A stretch of 64,000 nt of DNA from assembly GCA_900767825.1 (NCBI GenBank), contig CAAGAN010000033.1, positions 1 through 64,000 on the forward strand, written 5' to 3'. The notes under the pieces are model-generated. The model was not told where the DNA came from. It saw only the letters and a program-made list of their open reading frames with translations, and did not search any database. This document shows, piece by piece, positions 25,524-34,864 of this stretch. Source of the DNA: Bacilli bacterium. GTDB lineage: Bacteria > Bacillota_I > Bacilli_A > RFN20 > CAG-826. The position numbers and the translations under genes were made by a program. Numbering within the stretch: the stretch's first letter is position 1; every line of letters begins with the position of its first letter.

Positions 25524-28500
25524 ATGGAAAGGAAGAAACTTTTTAGTGCTTTGATGTTCTCTTCATTGCTATTTGCTTCTTGTGGCAACAATAGTAATGA
25601 AAGTTCAAGTACTTCTAGCAAAGAATCTAGTAAGCCTGATTCAACTACAACTACAACAGCGACTACTTCAGTAAGTTCAACTACATCAAAACCAAGCGGC
25701 AACGATGAACCTTATGCTTTCGATGGAATCGTACGTATCCATTATAGAAACCAAAATGAATCTTATTCATCTAAATGCCTATGGGTTTGGCTTATCGGAG
25801 TCAATGGCCAAATATATGAATTTGCAAATAACAATAACCCAGATTCATATGGATTATGGGCGGATTTTGATTTGCAAGCAGCTCCATTTAATGAATTTTC
25901 TTTAACTGAACTTAGTTATATTGTTAGGGAAAAATTAACTTGGGATGGCCAGACTAGCGATACTTTGATTGAATTCTCTAAATTTAAACCTTATGAAATT
26001 ACTAGGGAAGATGGAAGAAAGCAAATAGATGTCTATTCTTTTGATTCAGGGAACAAAAAGCTTACCCTTTATCCAACTTTAACTGAAGCGATGGGGGATT
26101 ATATTAAGGTTGCTAAAGTCAATGATGATTGGAAATCTATCTATGTCGAAGGTGCTGGGTATGATACTGGGACAGGGGATAATAGCGGAGTCGGAATAAT
26201 AAATGCCATAACAGTCTATTCTTTTCCAAATAGCTATCAACTTTTTAGCGATACTATAAAAGAGCAAAAGAAGAACGATTATATAATCTATCAAGACGCC
26301 CCAAGGAAAAAGGAATTAAATATTACCCTTAAGGAAGAATTAGTCCCTACTAACCAATATCTAGTCGAAGTCTATTTTGCTTCCGATATGGATAATGTCA
26401 AACGTGCCAATGTGTCCTTTTCATCTTTATTTGAGTCCGAGATTTGGAAAAATAAATATGAATATGAAGGGAATGATTTGGGATTAACTTTTAAAGATGC
26501 ATCAAATCCAAATAGGGCAACATTCAAATTGTGGTCCCCATTAGCATTTGATGTTAAGTTATATACCTACCAAAAAAGCGCTCCTTTAGCATATTTTGAT
26601 CATTATGTAGGGGGAACTGCCTTTAAGAATATCTACCAAATGAAATATACTTCAAAAGGAGTCTATGAAGCGGTAGTCGACTTAAAGGAAGAGGATAAAT
26701 TCTATACCTATTATGTAAGCAATATCGAAGGCCAATTCGAGACCATCGATCCATATGCCAAAGCTAGCGGCATCAATGGAATTAGAGGAGCCATTGTTAA
26801 AGAGCAACAATGGAAAGAAACTGATCCAGAAGGGTTTTCTTCTATAAGAGGCAACTCTTCTTCTTATCCATTTACCCATATAAATACCTTGAATGACCTA
26901 GATATCTATGAAGTTCATATTCGTGATTTTACTGCTTCTTCTACTTGGGTTTCTAATAATGATAATAGAAGGGGTACCTATAATGCTTTCGTTGAGGAGG
27001 GTACGACTTATGAAGGGGTATCGACTGGATTTGATTCACTTAAGGAATTAGGGGTTTCAGCTGTCCAACTTTTGCCTGTATTCGACCAAGATAATGATGA
27101 AAGAGTATGGCTAAATAAGGATGGGACCTATAGAAAATATCCTACCTATAACTGGGGATATAATCCAAGTAACTATAATGTTATAGAAGGTGCATATGCT
27201 TCTAATCCAGAAGATGAACTAAATAGGATTAAGGAATTCAAGAACCTAGTCAAGAAATGTGCCGATAACGACATCAGGGTCATAATGGATGTTGTCTATA
27301 ACCATGTTTCTAGCGTTTCCAAATCTAGTTTTACCAAGACCATGCCTCAATATTATTTCAAGGTTGATGAAAATGGCACCTATATCGACCAAACAGGATG
27401 TAACAATACCCTTGATTCATCTAAGGGAATGGTTGAACGTTATATAATCAATTCAGTTTGCTTCTATGCAAAAGAATATGGAATAAAAGGCTTTAGGTTC
27501 GATTTAATGGGATGCATTGAGACTTCTACGATGAGGAAACTAAAAGATGCCTTATATGAAATCGATCCTGAAATCGTTGTCTATGGCGAAGGCTGGAGAG
27601 GAAGTGGCTTTGCTAGTTCGACTCAAGCTGGCAAGGAAAATGTCTATCAATATCTAGGGGATAACGGCAAAGGTGAAGTCGGTGCTTTTAATGATGGAGG
27701 CAGAAACGGCCTTAAAGGCGACACAAAATGGGCTGATATAGTTCCTTCGTATGGATTTATGGGGCAAGGGCCTGCCGATTTAAGTGAAGATACAATGTAT
27801 AATGCGGCCTGCACTTATCTAGGCGAAAATCGGCATGTAACCCAAGCTGGCATTGCTACTAGCCCAACCCAAACCATAAATTATGTCGATTGCCACGATA
27901 ATTATACTTTATATGATTCGCTTAATTATATGTATGATGGAGGGAAGAATTGCAATAATGACACTAACCCAATTCAAGATGCTGCGCTTGCTACGATGAG
28001 TTATGTCATCTTCTCCCAAGGTGCTGCTTTTATCCATGGGGGAAGTGAATTCTTTAGGCAAAAAATCATGAAAAAAGATGATCCTAATATCGATTTATTA
28101 AAGGATTCCATCAAGGCACATGAAACCTATATTGAAGGTGATGGATTCGAAATCCCAGGTGGAGATGGGGATTATCTAGTAAGAAATTCCTATCAATATG
28201 GCGATTCGGTCAATGCTTTTGATTGGTCTAGGAAAGTCAAATACCTTTCTTATTTCGATAAGATAAAAGAAGCCATATCTACTAGAAAAGCGTTAGTAAA
28301 AGAAGGAAGACTCGGAGTTAGCAATAATGCTATCCAAGGTAGTTATAAAGATAATGATGGCAATACTAAAAAATATAGCCGTCTATGGGATGATTTGGTG
28401 CAGCGTGATGTTTCTAATCTATTACGTCCAGTTTTGGCAGCCCAAACTGAATTCTCCAAGATGCCAGCTTCTATTAAATTAGATGTCTATTCTTTCCTTG

Positions 28501-28661
28501 GTGGAAGGATGAATGAAGATGAAGCTACTATCGGAATTGGTAATGGCAAGCTTAGGGTCTTGTATGGTTCTAAACGTAATGAAGGCGATATAATCGAAAT
28601 TTCTGATTATAAATTAGCCATTAGTAAGCATGAAATGCTATTTGTAGAAAGGATTGCCTAA
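25524..28661 (+). CDS. pulA2: Second lipoprotein type I pullulanase with CBM41
   Basis: A 1045-residue paralogue of the enzyme at 17240. The signal peptide ends in FASC (Cys20) and is followed by a Ser/Thr linker of about 45 residues. CBM41 follows (IHYRNQNESYSSKCLWVW), then a CBM48-like domain. The GH13_14 catalytic barrel carries YNWGYNP, IMDVVYNHV, GFRFDLMG (Asp660), VYGEGWRG (Glu689) and DCHDNY (Asp792). Compared with the first copy it has extra loops in the catalytic domain, e.g. after the Glu, suggesting different substrate preference. It opens a second starch gene cluster; GAAAGGG precedes its ATG. Confidence 0.93.
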   Translation: MERKKLFSALMFSSLLFASCGNNSNESSSTSSKESSKPDSTTTTTATTSVSSTTSKPSGNDEPYAFDGIVRIHYRNQNESYSSKCLWVWLIGVNGQIYEFANNNNPDSYGLWADFDLQAAPFNEFSLTELSYIVREKLTWDGQTSDTLIEFSKFKPYEITREDGRKQIDVYSFDSGNKKLTLYPTLTEAMGDYIKVAKVNDDWKSIYVEGAGYDTGTGDNSGVGIINAITVYSFPNSYQLFSDTIKEQKKNDYIIYQDAPRKKELNITLKEELVPTNQYLVEVYFASDMDNVKRANVSFSSLFESEIWKNKYEYEGNDLGLTFKDASNPNRATFKLWSPLAFDVKLYTYQKSAPLAYFDHYVGGTAFKNIYQMKYTSKGVYEAVVDLKEEDKFYTYYVSNIEGQFETIDPYAKASGINGIRGAIVKEQQWKETDPEGFSSIRGNSSSYPFTHINTLNDLDIYEVHIRDFTASSTWVSNNDNRRGTYNAFVEEGTTYEGVSTGFDSLKELGVSAVQLLPVFDQDNDERVWLNKDGTYRKYPTYNWGYNPSNYNVIEGAYASNPEDELNRIKEFKNLVKKCADNDIRVIMDVVYNHVSSVSKSSFTKTMPQYYFKVDENGTYIDQTGCNNTLDSSKGMVERYIINSVCFYAKEYGIKGFRFDLMGCIETSTMRKLKDALYEIDPEIVVYGEGWRGSGFASSTQAGKENVYQYLGDNGKGEVGAFNDGGRNGLKGDTKWADIVPSYGFMGQGPADLSEDTMYNAACTYLGENRHVTQAGIATSPTQTINYVDCHDNYTLYDSLNYMYDGGKNCNNDTNPIQDAALATMSYVIFSQGAAFIHGGSEFFRQKIMKKDDPNIDLLKDSIKAHETYIEGDGFEIPGGDGDYLVRNSYQYGDSVNAFDWSRKVKYLSYFDKIKEAISTRKALVKEGRLGVSNNAIQGSYKDNDGNTKKYSRLWDDLVQRDVSNLLRPVLAAQTEFSKMPASIKLDVYSFLGGRMNEDEATIGIGNGKLRVLYGSKRNEGDIIEISDYKLAISKHEMLFVERIA

Positions 28662-28662
28662 T

Positions 28663-29830
28663 ATGAAAAAGAATATTGTTTTACTAATAACTTTACCTCT
28701 AGTTATGCTGGCTGGGTGTGACGGGGAGACTGCGTCTAGTTCAAGTTCAATTGAAACTGGGACTGACGAAGCAATCTATCACACGATTACTTTCCATTCA
28801 AATGGGGGAAGCGAAGTCGCTCCAATTAAGGTAAAACATAATACTTTTGCCAAAGAACCAACTAAGCCGACGAAAGAAAATTATAAATTCCGTGGTTGGT
28901 ACGTCGACAATGATTCGTTCCAAGTCAAATACCTATTTAGGTCGACATTTGTCACCTCTGATTGGGATTTATATGCAAAATGGGATGAAATAGAGGCTTC
29001 TTCAACTGATTCTTCTAGCAGTGAATCGACTTCGACTTCTAGTAGCGAAGAAAATTATTCCGCGACCATATATTTTGCCGATGCTTCCTGGTGGAATAAA
29101 GATGCTGCCTCTACTAATGTTAGATTTGGTGCCATCGATGATGATACTGGTAATGGCAGGAAGATGGAACATATCCGTTTCTGTCCGACTACATATACTA
29201 ATGTTGGCTATAATTACTGGAAAATAGATATAGAAGATATAAGAGAAATTTCTTATCTTTCTTTCTTAAGAATGTCAGGAGATGGAGAAACTTATTGGGG
29301 AGCTTTCTCTACTACTAAATTGCCTCTTGATTTGTCTACTACTAATTTATTTACCATCAAAGATAGCGAAGAAAATTATGCAACAAGTGTAGTTGGAACT
29401 TGGTCGATTTATGATCCTAGCGATATAGGTAATCCTGACGCAATAGAGCCACCTTTACCCCCGGCAGTTGAAGAAGGATATAAGATTGTTGGTTCAGGTT
29501 CGTTCCTAAATGAAGGGGATGCTTGGACTAGTGTTTCTGGGGGTTTTATTAGAATCCAAGCCAGATACATCTTATCCTGACCAAGTAGGCATTAGGATTA
29601 GCTTTGCTGTTTCTGATACCTGGAAAATCCACGACACTAGAGAAGGGGGTACTGTTTGGGCTGGTTATAGTGCCATCGAAGGCGATTCTTCTTTATTAAA
29701 TGGAACTTATTTTAAAGCAGGCGACGGCGATAATGTCGAAGTTATTAAAGCTGGTACTTTTGATATCTATTTCAAGCCATCAAATTCCAAGATTTGGATT
29801 AATCTAGTAACTGAAAGCGGGGTAGAGTAA
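28663..29830 (+). pseudogene. Starch-binding lipoprotein with a frameshift at a G5T4 run
   Basis: The gene starts at the ATG at 28663 (AAGGA upstream) with a lipoprotein signal ending LAGC (Cys19). An InlB/Listeria-Bacteroides-type repeat follows (FHSNGGSEV, then YKFRGWYVD and LYAKWDE), then a Ser-rich linker. A CBM26-like domain (IYFADASWWNKDAAS) and a second binding domain come next. In the first frame translation ends at 29580. Homologous sequence continues in the +1 frame from about 29547 to 29830 (SYPDQVGIRISFAVSD, then GTFDIYFKPS), ending one base before the next start. One extra base in GGGGGTTTT (29539-29547) explains it. This may be a real mutation, a phase-variable tract or an assembly error. 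Confidence 0.8.
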
Positions 29831-32622
29831 TGAAAAAGTCAACTTGCATTCTTTTACTAGCTTTCTCTAGTCTAGCTTTATCTTGCTCAGGAGGGAATTC
29901 TTCTAGTGTTTCCTCTTCTTTTACCAATACCGAGACTTCATTTTACCAAACATATACATTGATGTTTGCTACTTGTGGGGGAGATTCAATCCAATCTAGC
30001 ACCCATAAAGAGGGAGAAGAAATCGATTTATCTAAATATGTTCCTTCTAGGGCTGGATATTCCTTTATTTCTTGGTGTAAGGAATTTGATTCTGCGACTA
30101 AGATGGGTAAAGCGGGCACCGAGATTACTTCCTTAAAGATGCCAAAGGGCAATTTGGTGATTTATGCTAGATATAAAAAGGAAACTACTCCAAATCATAC
30201 CGAAGAAGAATTAAATAAATATCTAGCTGCTTTAAAAACCAATTCGGAAGCAAACCATTTCTATTTCCATTATTACCGTTATGGTAATTCTCCTTCTAGC
30301 TATTCAGATTATGATATCTGGGCCTGGAATATGGCTCCAAGTGCAAGTGAAGGTCATAAATTCGATTGGGTTGGAAGGACTAGTAGTAGCGATGGATTCG
30401 ATGTTACTGGAGATGCCTCTATCGATAGTTTTGGGGGAGCTTATGTCGATATTGATTTAAAAGCTACTTATTCTAGTGGCTGGGACAATACGAACAAGAA
30501 GTTTCTAAATGAACCAATGAGTTTTGATGGATCTAGCAAGATTGGAATCCAGATTGTTAAATCTTCTACTAGAAAATCTGGCGGTGGATTCTGGGTTAAT
30601 GATGGATCTAATTTATCCGTTAAGCTAGATGAATTTGCCCTTGAGTTAGAAGATGGAAGCACATCTTATCATGCCTTTGTTTTACAAGACCAAGTCCAGA
30701 CTTCTCTTTCTGCTAAACCAATTAGTTCCTTATCTTCCCCATTTGACGAGGATGATGGGAGTAATGTCACTTATGGCGATTCTAAATATGATGATGTAAA
30801 CTGGAACAAAGTTGCCTCTAAAATGGCAACTTCTAGCGACTTCAAATCATTAGGGGTTGGGTATCAAATAATGGTATCTTCTTTTGCCGATAGCGACGGG
30901 GATGGCTTTGGTGATATTTATGGAATTAACCAAAAATTAGATTATTTAAGTGATTTAGGTGTCAAGGTACTTTGGCTTACCCCAATCCAATTATCATCTT
31001 CTTACCATGGCTACGATATTTCTGACTATACAAAGGTTGATCCTAAGTTTGGGTCTAAGACTTCTCCAAATGCAATTGATGGCTTAGTTAGTGCTGAATC
31101 AGCTTTGCTAGATTATAAAGACTTAATCGAAAAAGCCCATGAAAAGGGAATGAAGGTCTTGATGGATTTAGTACTCAACCATACATCAACGAATAATAAC
31201 TGGTTTATTTCTAGCGCGAATCTAGATCCTAATTATAGAGGTTTCTACCAATGGGGGAACCATATAAATAATAAGGATAAGATAAACCAAGACAATTCCT
31301 GGTATCCATATGGGGACCATCCATATAGCTATTACGCTAAATTTGGTAGCGATATGCCTGAATTAAATTATTCTTATATGTCGACTAGGGAAGCCGTCTA
31401 TAAGATGACTCTTGATTGGTGCGAATTCGGTGTCGACGGATTTAGGCTTGATGCCGTCAAGCATATATTCATGAATGATGAAGTATTTTCTAGCGAAGGT
31501 GATTCGTTGATTTATGATAAATCCGCTTCTGGAGATTATTCTAGCGACCTAACCAAAAATATCCATTTCTTCAATGAACTGAATTACAAACTGAAATCAA
31601 AATACCCGAATTCATTCATTGTTGGGGAGAATTTTGATGGACATGCATATCATGTCGCACCTTATTATTCTTCCTTTGATTCGATGTTTGATTTTTATTC
31701 CTACTTCAATTTGACTTCAGCTGCAGCGACTGGAAGAAGTAACTCGACTAATAAATATGGGACTGCTAGCGGATTCTTATCTAATAGTTCCACCTATAAT
31801 GTATCTAGCGATTCCAATGCTAGAAACGGCAAAGATAACTTGCTTCAAGTTGCCTCTAATTCGGCTTGGAATTTTGTCGATGTATATAAAACCTATAATA
31901 AATATAGGGAAGATACATCTTTGCCAGGATTATTTACTTCCAATCACGATATAGCTCGTGTTATTAACCGCATTGCGGGAAGTGGGGATACTTCTGGTCT
32001 TTCTAGCCAAGGAAATGTAAATGCATCTAATTACAAATCGCTTGAGCAAAGTGCGATGGGTGTCAAGATTGCCTCCATTTTATTCCCTGGAATTACCTGG
32101 GTTTATTATGGCGATGAAATCGGACTTACTGGCAATTTCCCTAGTGGAGTAAGCGCTACTTCAGGATATGCAGATTTATATTATAGGCAACCAATGAAAT
32201 GGACTCAGGGACAAAAAGTCAATGATGGATCTATGGCTACTGAATATAATGTCACGGGGTCTTCAAAGACTGTAAAGCTCGATGAAATCAATTCTTCTAC
32301 CCTTGTTAAGTCCGCTAGCGAACAGATGGGTGATAAAAATTCTTCTTATTCGAATCTAAAGAAATTCATATCCATCAAGAATTCTTATCCATCATTAATT
32401 ACAGGTAGTTTCGAAGCTTCTAATTTTGCTTCAGGCAATCTAGCTGCGAATGTCTTATGTTTCACTAGATCTTTAGGAAGCCAAACCATTAAAGTTGCGG
32501 TTAATTTCAATAATACCGAGATACCTGCTTATGGCCTAGAAGGGGACATATTAGGGTCATATAACGGGGCAACCCAAACAAAATTATCTGCTTATTCTGC
32601 CATTGCAGTGTTGCAAAAATAA
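29830..32622 (+). CDS. Large lipoprotein alpha-amylase (GH13) with N-terminal repeat and binding domain
   Basis: A 930-residue extracellular enzyme. The lipobox is ALSC (Cys19). Residues about 35-115 form an InlB B-type repeat (TLMFATCGGDS, then AGYSFISWCKEF). Residues about 125-300 look like a carbohydrate-binding domain, probably CBM41-like (HFYFHYYRYGNSPSSYSDYD). The GH13 barrel begins near 340 with YQIMVSSFADSDGDGFGDI, then VLMDLVLNHTS, GFRLDAVKH (nucleophile Asp541), VGENFDG (Glu600) and SNHDIAR (Asp707). All catalytic residues are present. It overlaps the frameshifted lipoprotein by one base, so it belongs to the same operon. Specificity among alpha-1,4-acting GH13 enzymes is not decided. 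Confidence 0.9.
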   Translation: MKKSTCILLLAFSSLALSCSGGNSSSVSSSFTNTETSFYQTYTLMFATCGGDSIQSSTHKEGEEIDLSKYVPSRAGYSFISWCKEFDSATKMGKAGTEITSLKMPKGNLVIYARYKKETTPNHTEEELNKYLAALKTNSEANHFYFHYYRYGNSPSSYSDYDIWAWNMAPSASEGHKFDWVGRTSSSDGFDVTGDASIDSFGGAYVDIDLKATYSSGWDNTNKKFLNEPMSFDGSSKIGIQIVKSSTRKSGGGFWVNDGSNLSVKLDEFALELEDGSTSYHAFVLQDQVQTSLSAKPISSLSSPFDEDDGSNVTYGDSKYDDVNWNKVASKMATSSDFKSLGVGYQIMVSSFADSDGDGFGDIYGINQKLDYLSDLGVKVLWLTPIQLSSSYHGYDISDYTKVDPKFGSKTSPNAIDGLVSAESALLDYKDLIEKAHEKGMKVLMDLVLNHTSTNNNWFISSANLDPNYRGFYQWGNHINNKDKINQDNSWYPYGDHPYSYYAKFGSDMPELNYSYMSTREAVYKMTLDWCEFGVDGFRLDAVKHIFMNDEVFSSEGDSLIYDKSASGDYSSDLTKNIHFFNELNYKLKSKYPNSFIVGENFDGHAYHVAPYYSSFDSMFDFYSYFNLTSAAATGRSNSTNKYGTASGFLSNSSTYNVSSDSNARNGKDNLLQVASNSAWNFVDVYKTYNKYREDTSLPGLFTSNHDIARVINRIAGSGDTSGLSSQGNVNASNYKSLEQSAMGVKIASILFPGITWVYYGDEIGLTGNFPSGVSATSGYADLYYRQPMKWTQGQKVNDGSMATEYNVTGSSKTVKLDEINSSTLVKSASEQMGDKNSSYSNLKKFISIKNSYPSLITGSFEASNFASGNLAANVLCFTRSLGSQTIKVAVNFNNTEIPAYGLEGDILGSYNGATQTKLSAYSAIAVLQK

Positions 32623-32671
32623 GAAAATGTATCGATAAAATCTAAGTAATTTTATAGGGTTTGCTTTATAC

Positions 32672-32699
32672 TTGAAAAACGTCAATTTAATTGTATAAT
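32672..32699 (+). promoter_or_regulatory. Strong promoter of the membrane-anchored starch-binding protein
   Basis: TTGAAA (32672-32677), a 16-base spacer and a perfect TATAAT (32694-32699). Because the -10 box covers the in-frame upstream start at 32698, translation must begin at the ATG at 32725, which has AAAGGAGG before it. Confidence 0.85.
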
Positions 32700-32724
32700 G
32701 GAAGCCCTTCCAAAGGAGGAAAAA

Positions 32725-34026
32725 ATGAAAGTCAAATCATTACTAAGCCTAATAACATTAGGAGTTGGAGTAGGTGCCTTAGGACTTACATCAGTAGTTT
32801 CTTCTAATGCTAAAAATGTGCCTAATTTAAAGGCAGAGGAAGCAACTTCCGAAACCGGTCCAAAACTAGGCGATACTGAAGGATGGTTCTTAAAAGGTGG
32901 CATTAACAGCTGGGGCGAAAATAACCCTTTTACTTTTGACAAAACCGGTGTTTATTCTACAACAATAGAATTAAAGGATTTATCTAAAAATAAGTTCAAG
33001 TTGTACCACAAGGACTTTTCAGATTGGCCTAACTTTTCTTTGATTAAAAATTTTAGAAACGTAGAACCAAGCATTATAACAATTAAAGGAGCCGATGATA
33101 ATTCTTCCATCAATGAAATCGGCACTTATAAATTATCTTATATTCATAACAAAGGAATTGATACTGCTTTCTGGCTTGAAAAAGTTGGAGCAGAAGTTAC
33201 TGGTGAAGTAATCTATTTAGGAACTGATCTTCAAATCGGTGAAGGTGAAAATGCAACTAGGGTTGCCGGAAATTATCTTTATACATGGAATGACGATGGC
33301 ACTGGCACCTATAAATATGAACAACTTGGTAGTTGGCCTGGAACACCTATAGAAAAACTTAAAAGAACTGACTATTTCGGGACTTCTAGTTGCTTGAATT
33401 TTGCAAGAAACGGTGGAATCTATAAGATTGACACATCTTTGTTCCCTAAAGCCAATAGATTCATATTGAGTTATGTAGAAAACGGTGAAAAGAAAGCTCA
33501 AACAAAGGATATGCATCTCGAAGTTACCGGCTGTAAACGTTATTATTCATTCTTCCAAGCTCCTGCAACTAGCGATGGTAATATCGTCAATGGCGATGAA
33601 ACCGTTTATAATGCGGCGGAATTGGCATTTGATTTATCAAAAGCATTAGAAGGAACAACCCTCATTGCTCCAGGAGGAGAGAACAACAGTTATTACTCAG
33701 TCTGCAATTTAACTGATAAGGCTCAATTAAAGGGGCTAATTGATAAATACGATGCATTGGGCGAAGACAAAACAACATTTGATAAATCTACTTACTTGAC
33801 ATATGAATCTGGCGAAGGCGAAACATCAACAAATGCTGACGTTGCCCTTGCTCAATTGATGAATCAAATTAACATTAATTATGCCAAAACAACTAATTCC
33901 GTCATGTTCTTAGGTGGCAATTCATCTAACAATGCTACATTAGTTGTTGCAGGAATCTCAGTTGCTACAATCATTGCATCTGCTTCGATGATAATACTTC
34001 GTCGCCATAAGCATAAAAAAGCCTAA
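32725..34026 (+). CDS. Surface starch-binding protein with C-terminal membrane anchor
   Basis: A 433-residue protein with a Sec signal peptide (MKVKSLLSLITLGVGVGALG) without a lipobox. It ends in a hydrophobic helix followed by the basic tail RRHKHKKA, so it is anchored in the membrane at its C-terminus with no LPxTG motif. Two binding modules are visible. Residues about 48-155 resemble SusE/F-type modules (WFLKGGINSWGEN, FKLYHKDFSDW). Residues about 158-280 resemble CBM26 (YLYTWNDDGTG, GSWPGTPIEK). No catalytic motifs occur. It has its own strong promoter and terminator, so it is probably abundant and separately controlled. It most likely docks starch granules or glucan near the lipoprotein amylases. 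Confidence 0.82.
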   Translation: MKVKSLLSLITLGVGVGALGLTSVVSSNAKNVPNLKAEEATSETGPKLGDTEGWFLKGGINSWGENNPFTFDKTGVYSTTIELKDLSKNKFKLYHKDFSDWPNFSLIKNFRNVEPSIITIKGADDNSSINEIGTYKLSYIHNKGIDTAFWLEKVGAEVTGEVIYLGTDLQIGEGENATRVAGNYLYTWNDDGTGTYKYEQLGSWPGTPIEKLKRTDYFGTSSCLNFARNGGIYKIDTSLFPKANRFILSYVENGEKKAQTKDMHLEVTGCKRYYSFFQAPATSDGNIVNGDETVYNAAELAFDLSKALEGTTLIAPGGENNSYYSVCNLTDKAQLKGLIDKYDALGEDKTTFDKSTYLTYESGEGETSTNADVALAQLMNQININYAKTTNSVMFLGGNSSNNATLVVAGISVATIIASASMIILRRHKHKKA

Positions 34027-34040
34027 TTAACAACATAAAA

Positions 34041-34086
34041 GGCACACAATATTTAGACTTATCTAAGTAGTGTGTCTTTTTTTATT
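34041..34086 (+). terminator. Terminator of the starch locus
   Basis: GGCACAC (34041-34047) pairs with GTGTGTC (34070-34076, one G-U), and an inner TTAGA/TCTAA stem extends the structure. A run of eight T follows. It marks the end of the starch gene region. Confidence 0.88.
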
Positions 34087-34098
34087 TATACAAATAAG

Positions 34099-34104
34099 TA
34101 TAAT
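34099..34104 (+). promoter_or_regulatory. -10 box just upstream of the glycosyltransferase
   Basis: A perfect TATAAT ends 10 bases before the ATG at 34115. There is no Shine-Dalgarno between them, so the transcript would have a leader of a few bases at most. No clear -35 was found because a T-run of the preceding terminator occupies that position. Confidence 0.5.
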
Positions 34105-34114
34105 TTCCCTTGCG

Positions 34115-34864
34115 ATGAAATTCTCTATTATCTTCCCTATTAAAAACCAAACTGACATGTTCATTAAAAACCTGAGGGAAAAGGTCATCCCTTATTTTGA
34201 ATCCTGTGGCCATGTTTTTGATATTATCGTTGTTCCTAATGGGTCAAGTGAAGAAGAACAAGCTAAATTAGAGAAAGAATTATCGTCTATGCCTCCATAT
34301 GTAAAAATGCTTCCTTTTAGTAAGGCTGGGGCAAAAGGTGCTGCGATTAAAAGAGGGATAGAAGCAAGTAGTTGCGATTATGATTTATTCATGGATGTAG
34401 ATCTTGCCACTGATTTAAAAGCCTTTGATGTCATTAAGAAAAATATCGGTAAATATGATGCTTTTATAGGGGATAGGGATATGAAAGGGGCATATTCAGG
34501 GAAAAGACCTTTCATAAGACAACTTGGTCATGATGTATCTAAGCAATTAGTCAAATGGAGATTCCATTTCAAAGAAATCAGCGACACCCAGTGTGGCTTT
34601 AAATGCTTTAAAGATAGTGTTGCCAAAGAGATGATTAAACATCAAATTATCGATGGGGTTGCCTTCGATGTTGAGTATTGTTATTTCCTTTCCTTAAATA
34701 AATTTAGGATTAAGCGAATTCCGGTATATTGGATAAATGATGATGCCCATTCATCGATATCATTTGCAAAATCAAGCAAACAGTTTTCATCCGATTTAGG
34801 TAAAATAAAGAAGAATAAGAAGAATTACATACTTCCTAAGGGAGTCAAGGAATCATTATGTTAA
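34115..34864 (+). CDS. Family 2 glycosyltransferase, DPM1-like, without membrane anchor
   Basis: The ATG at 34115 (MKFSIIFPIKNQTDMF) was chosen over an upstream in-frame start at 34070, which lies inside the terminator. The 249-residue product has a GT-A fold: a nucleotide-binding beginning, VVPNGSSEEEQ, AKGAAIKRGIEAS, and the metal-binding D-x-D in MDVDLATD. ISDTQCGFKCF and DVEYCYFL follow, as in dolichyl/polyprenyl-phosphate sugar transferases. It has no C-terminal membrane helices. The donor and acceptor are not determinable. It overlaps the obg start by 7 bases. Confidence 0.85.
   Translation: MKFSIIFPIKNQTDMFIKNLREKVIPYFESCGHVFDIIVVPNGSSEEEQAKLEKELSSMPPYVKMLPFSKAGAKGAAIKRGIEASSCDYDLFMDVDLATDLKAFDVIKKNIGKYDAFIGDRDMKGAYSGKRPFIRQLGHDVSKQLVKWRFHFKEISDTQCGFKCFKDSVAKEMIKHQIIDGVAFDVEYCYFLSLNKFRIKRIPVYWINDDAHSSISFAKSSKQFSSDLGKIKKNKKNYILPKGVKESLC

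Noticed and set aside
25595..25700. Low-complexity Ser/Thr tract as a tandem repeat
   Set aside because: It is a normal lipoprotein linker with irregular codons and no exact repeat unit.
32698..32724. Upstream start for the anchored starch-binding protein
   Set aside because: It overlaps the TATAAT box and would not be transcribed; the ATG at 32725 has a strong ribosome site and begins a signal peptide.
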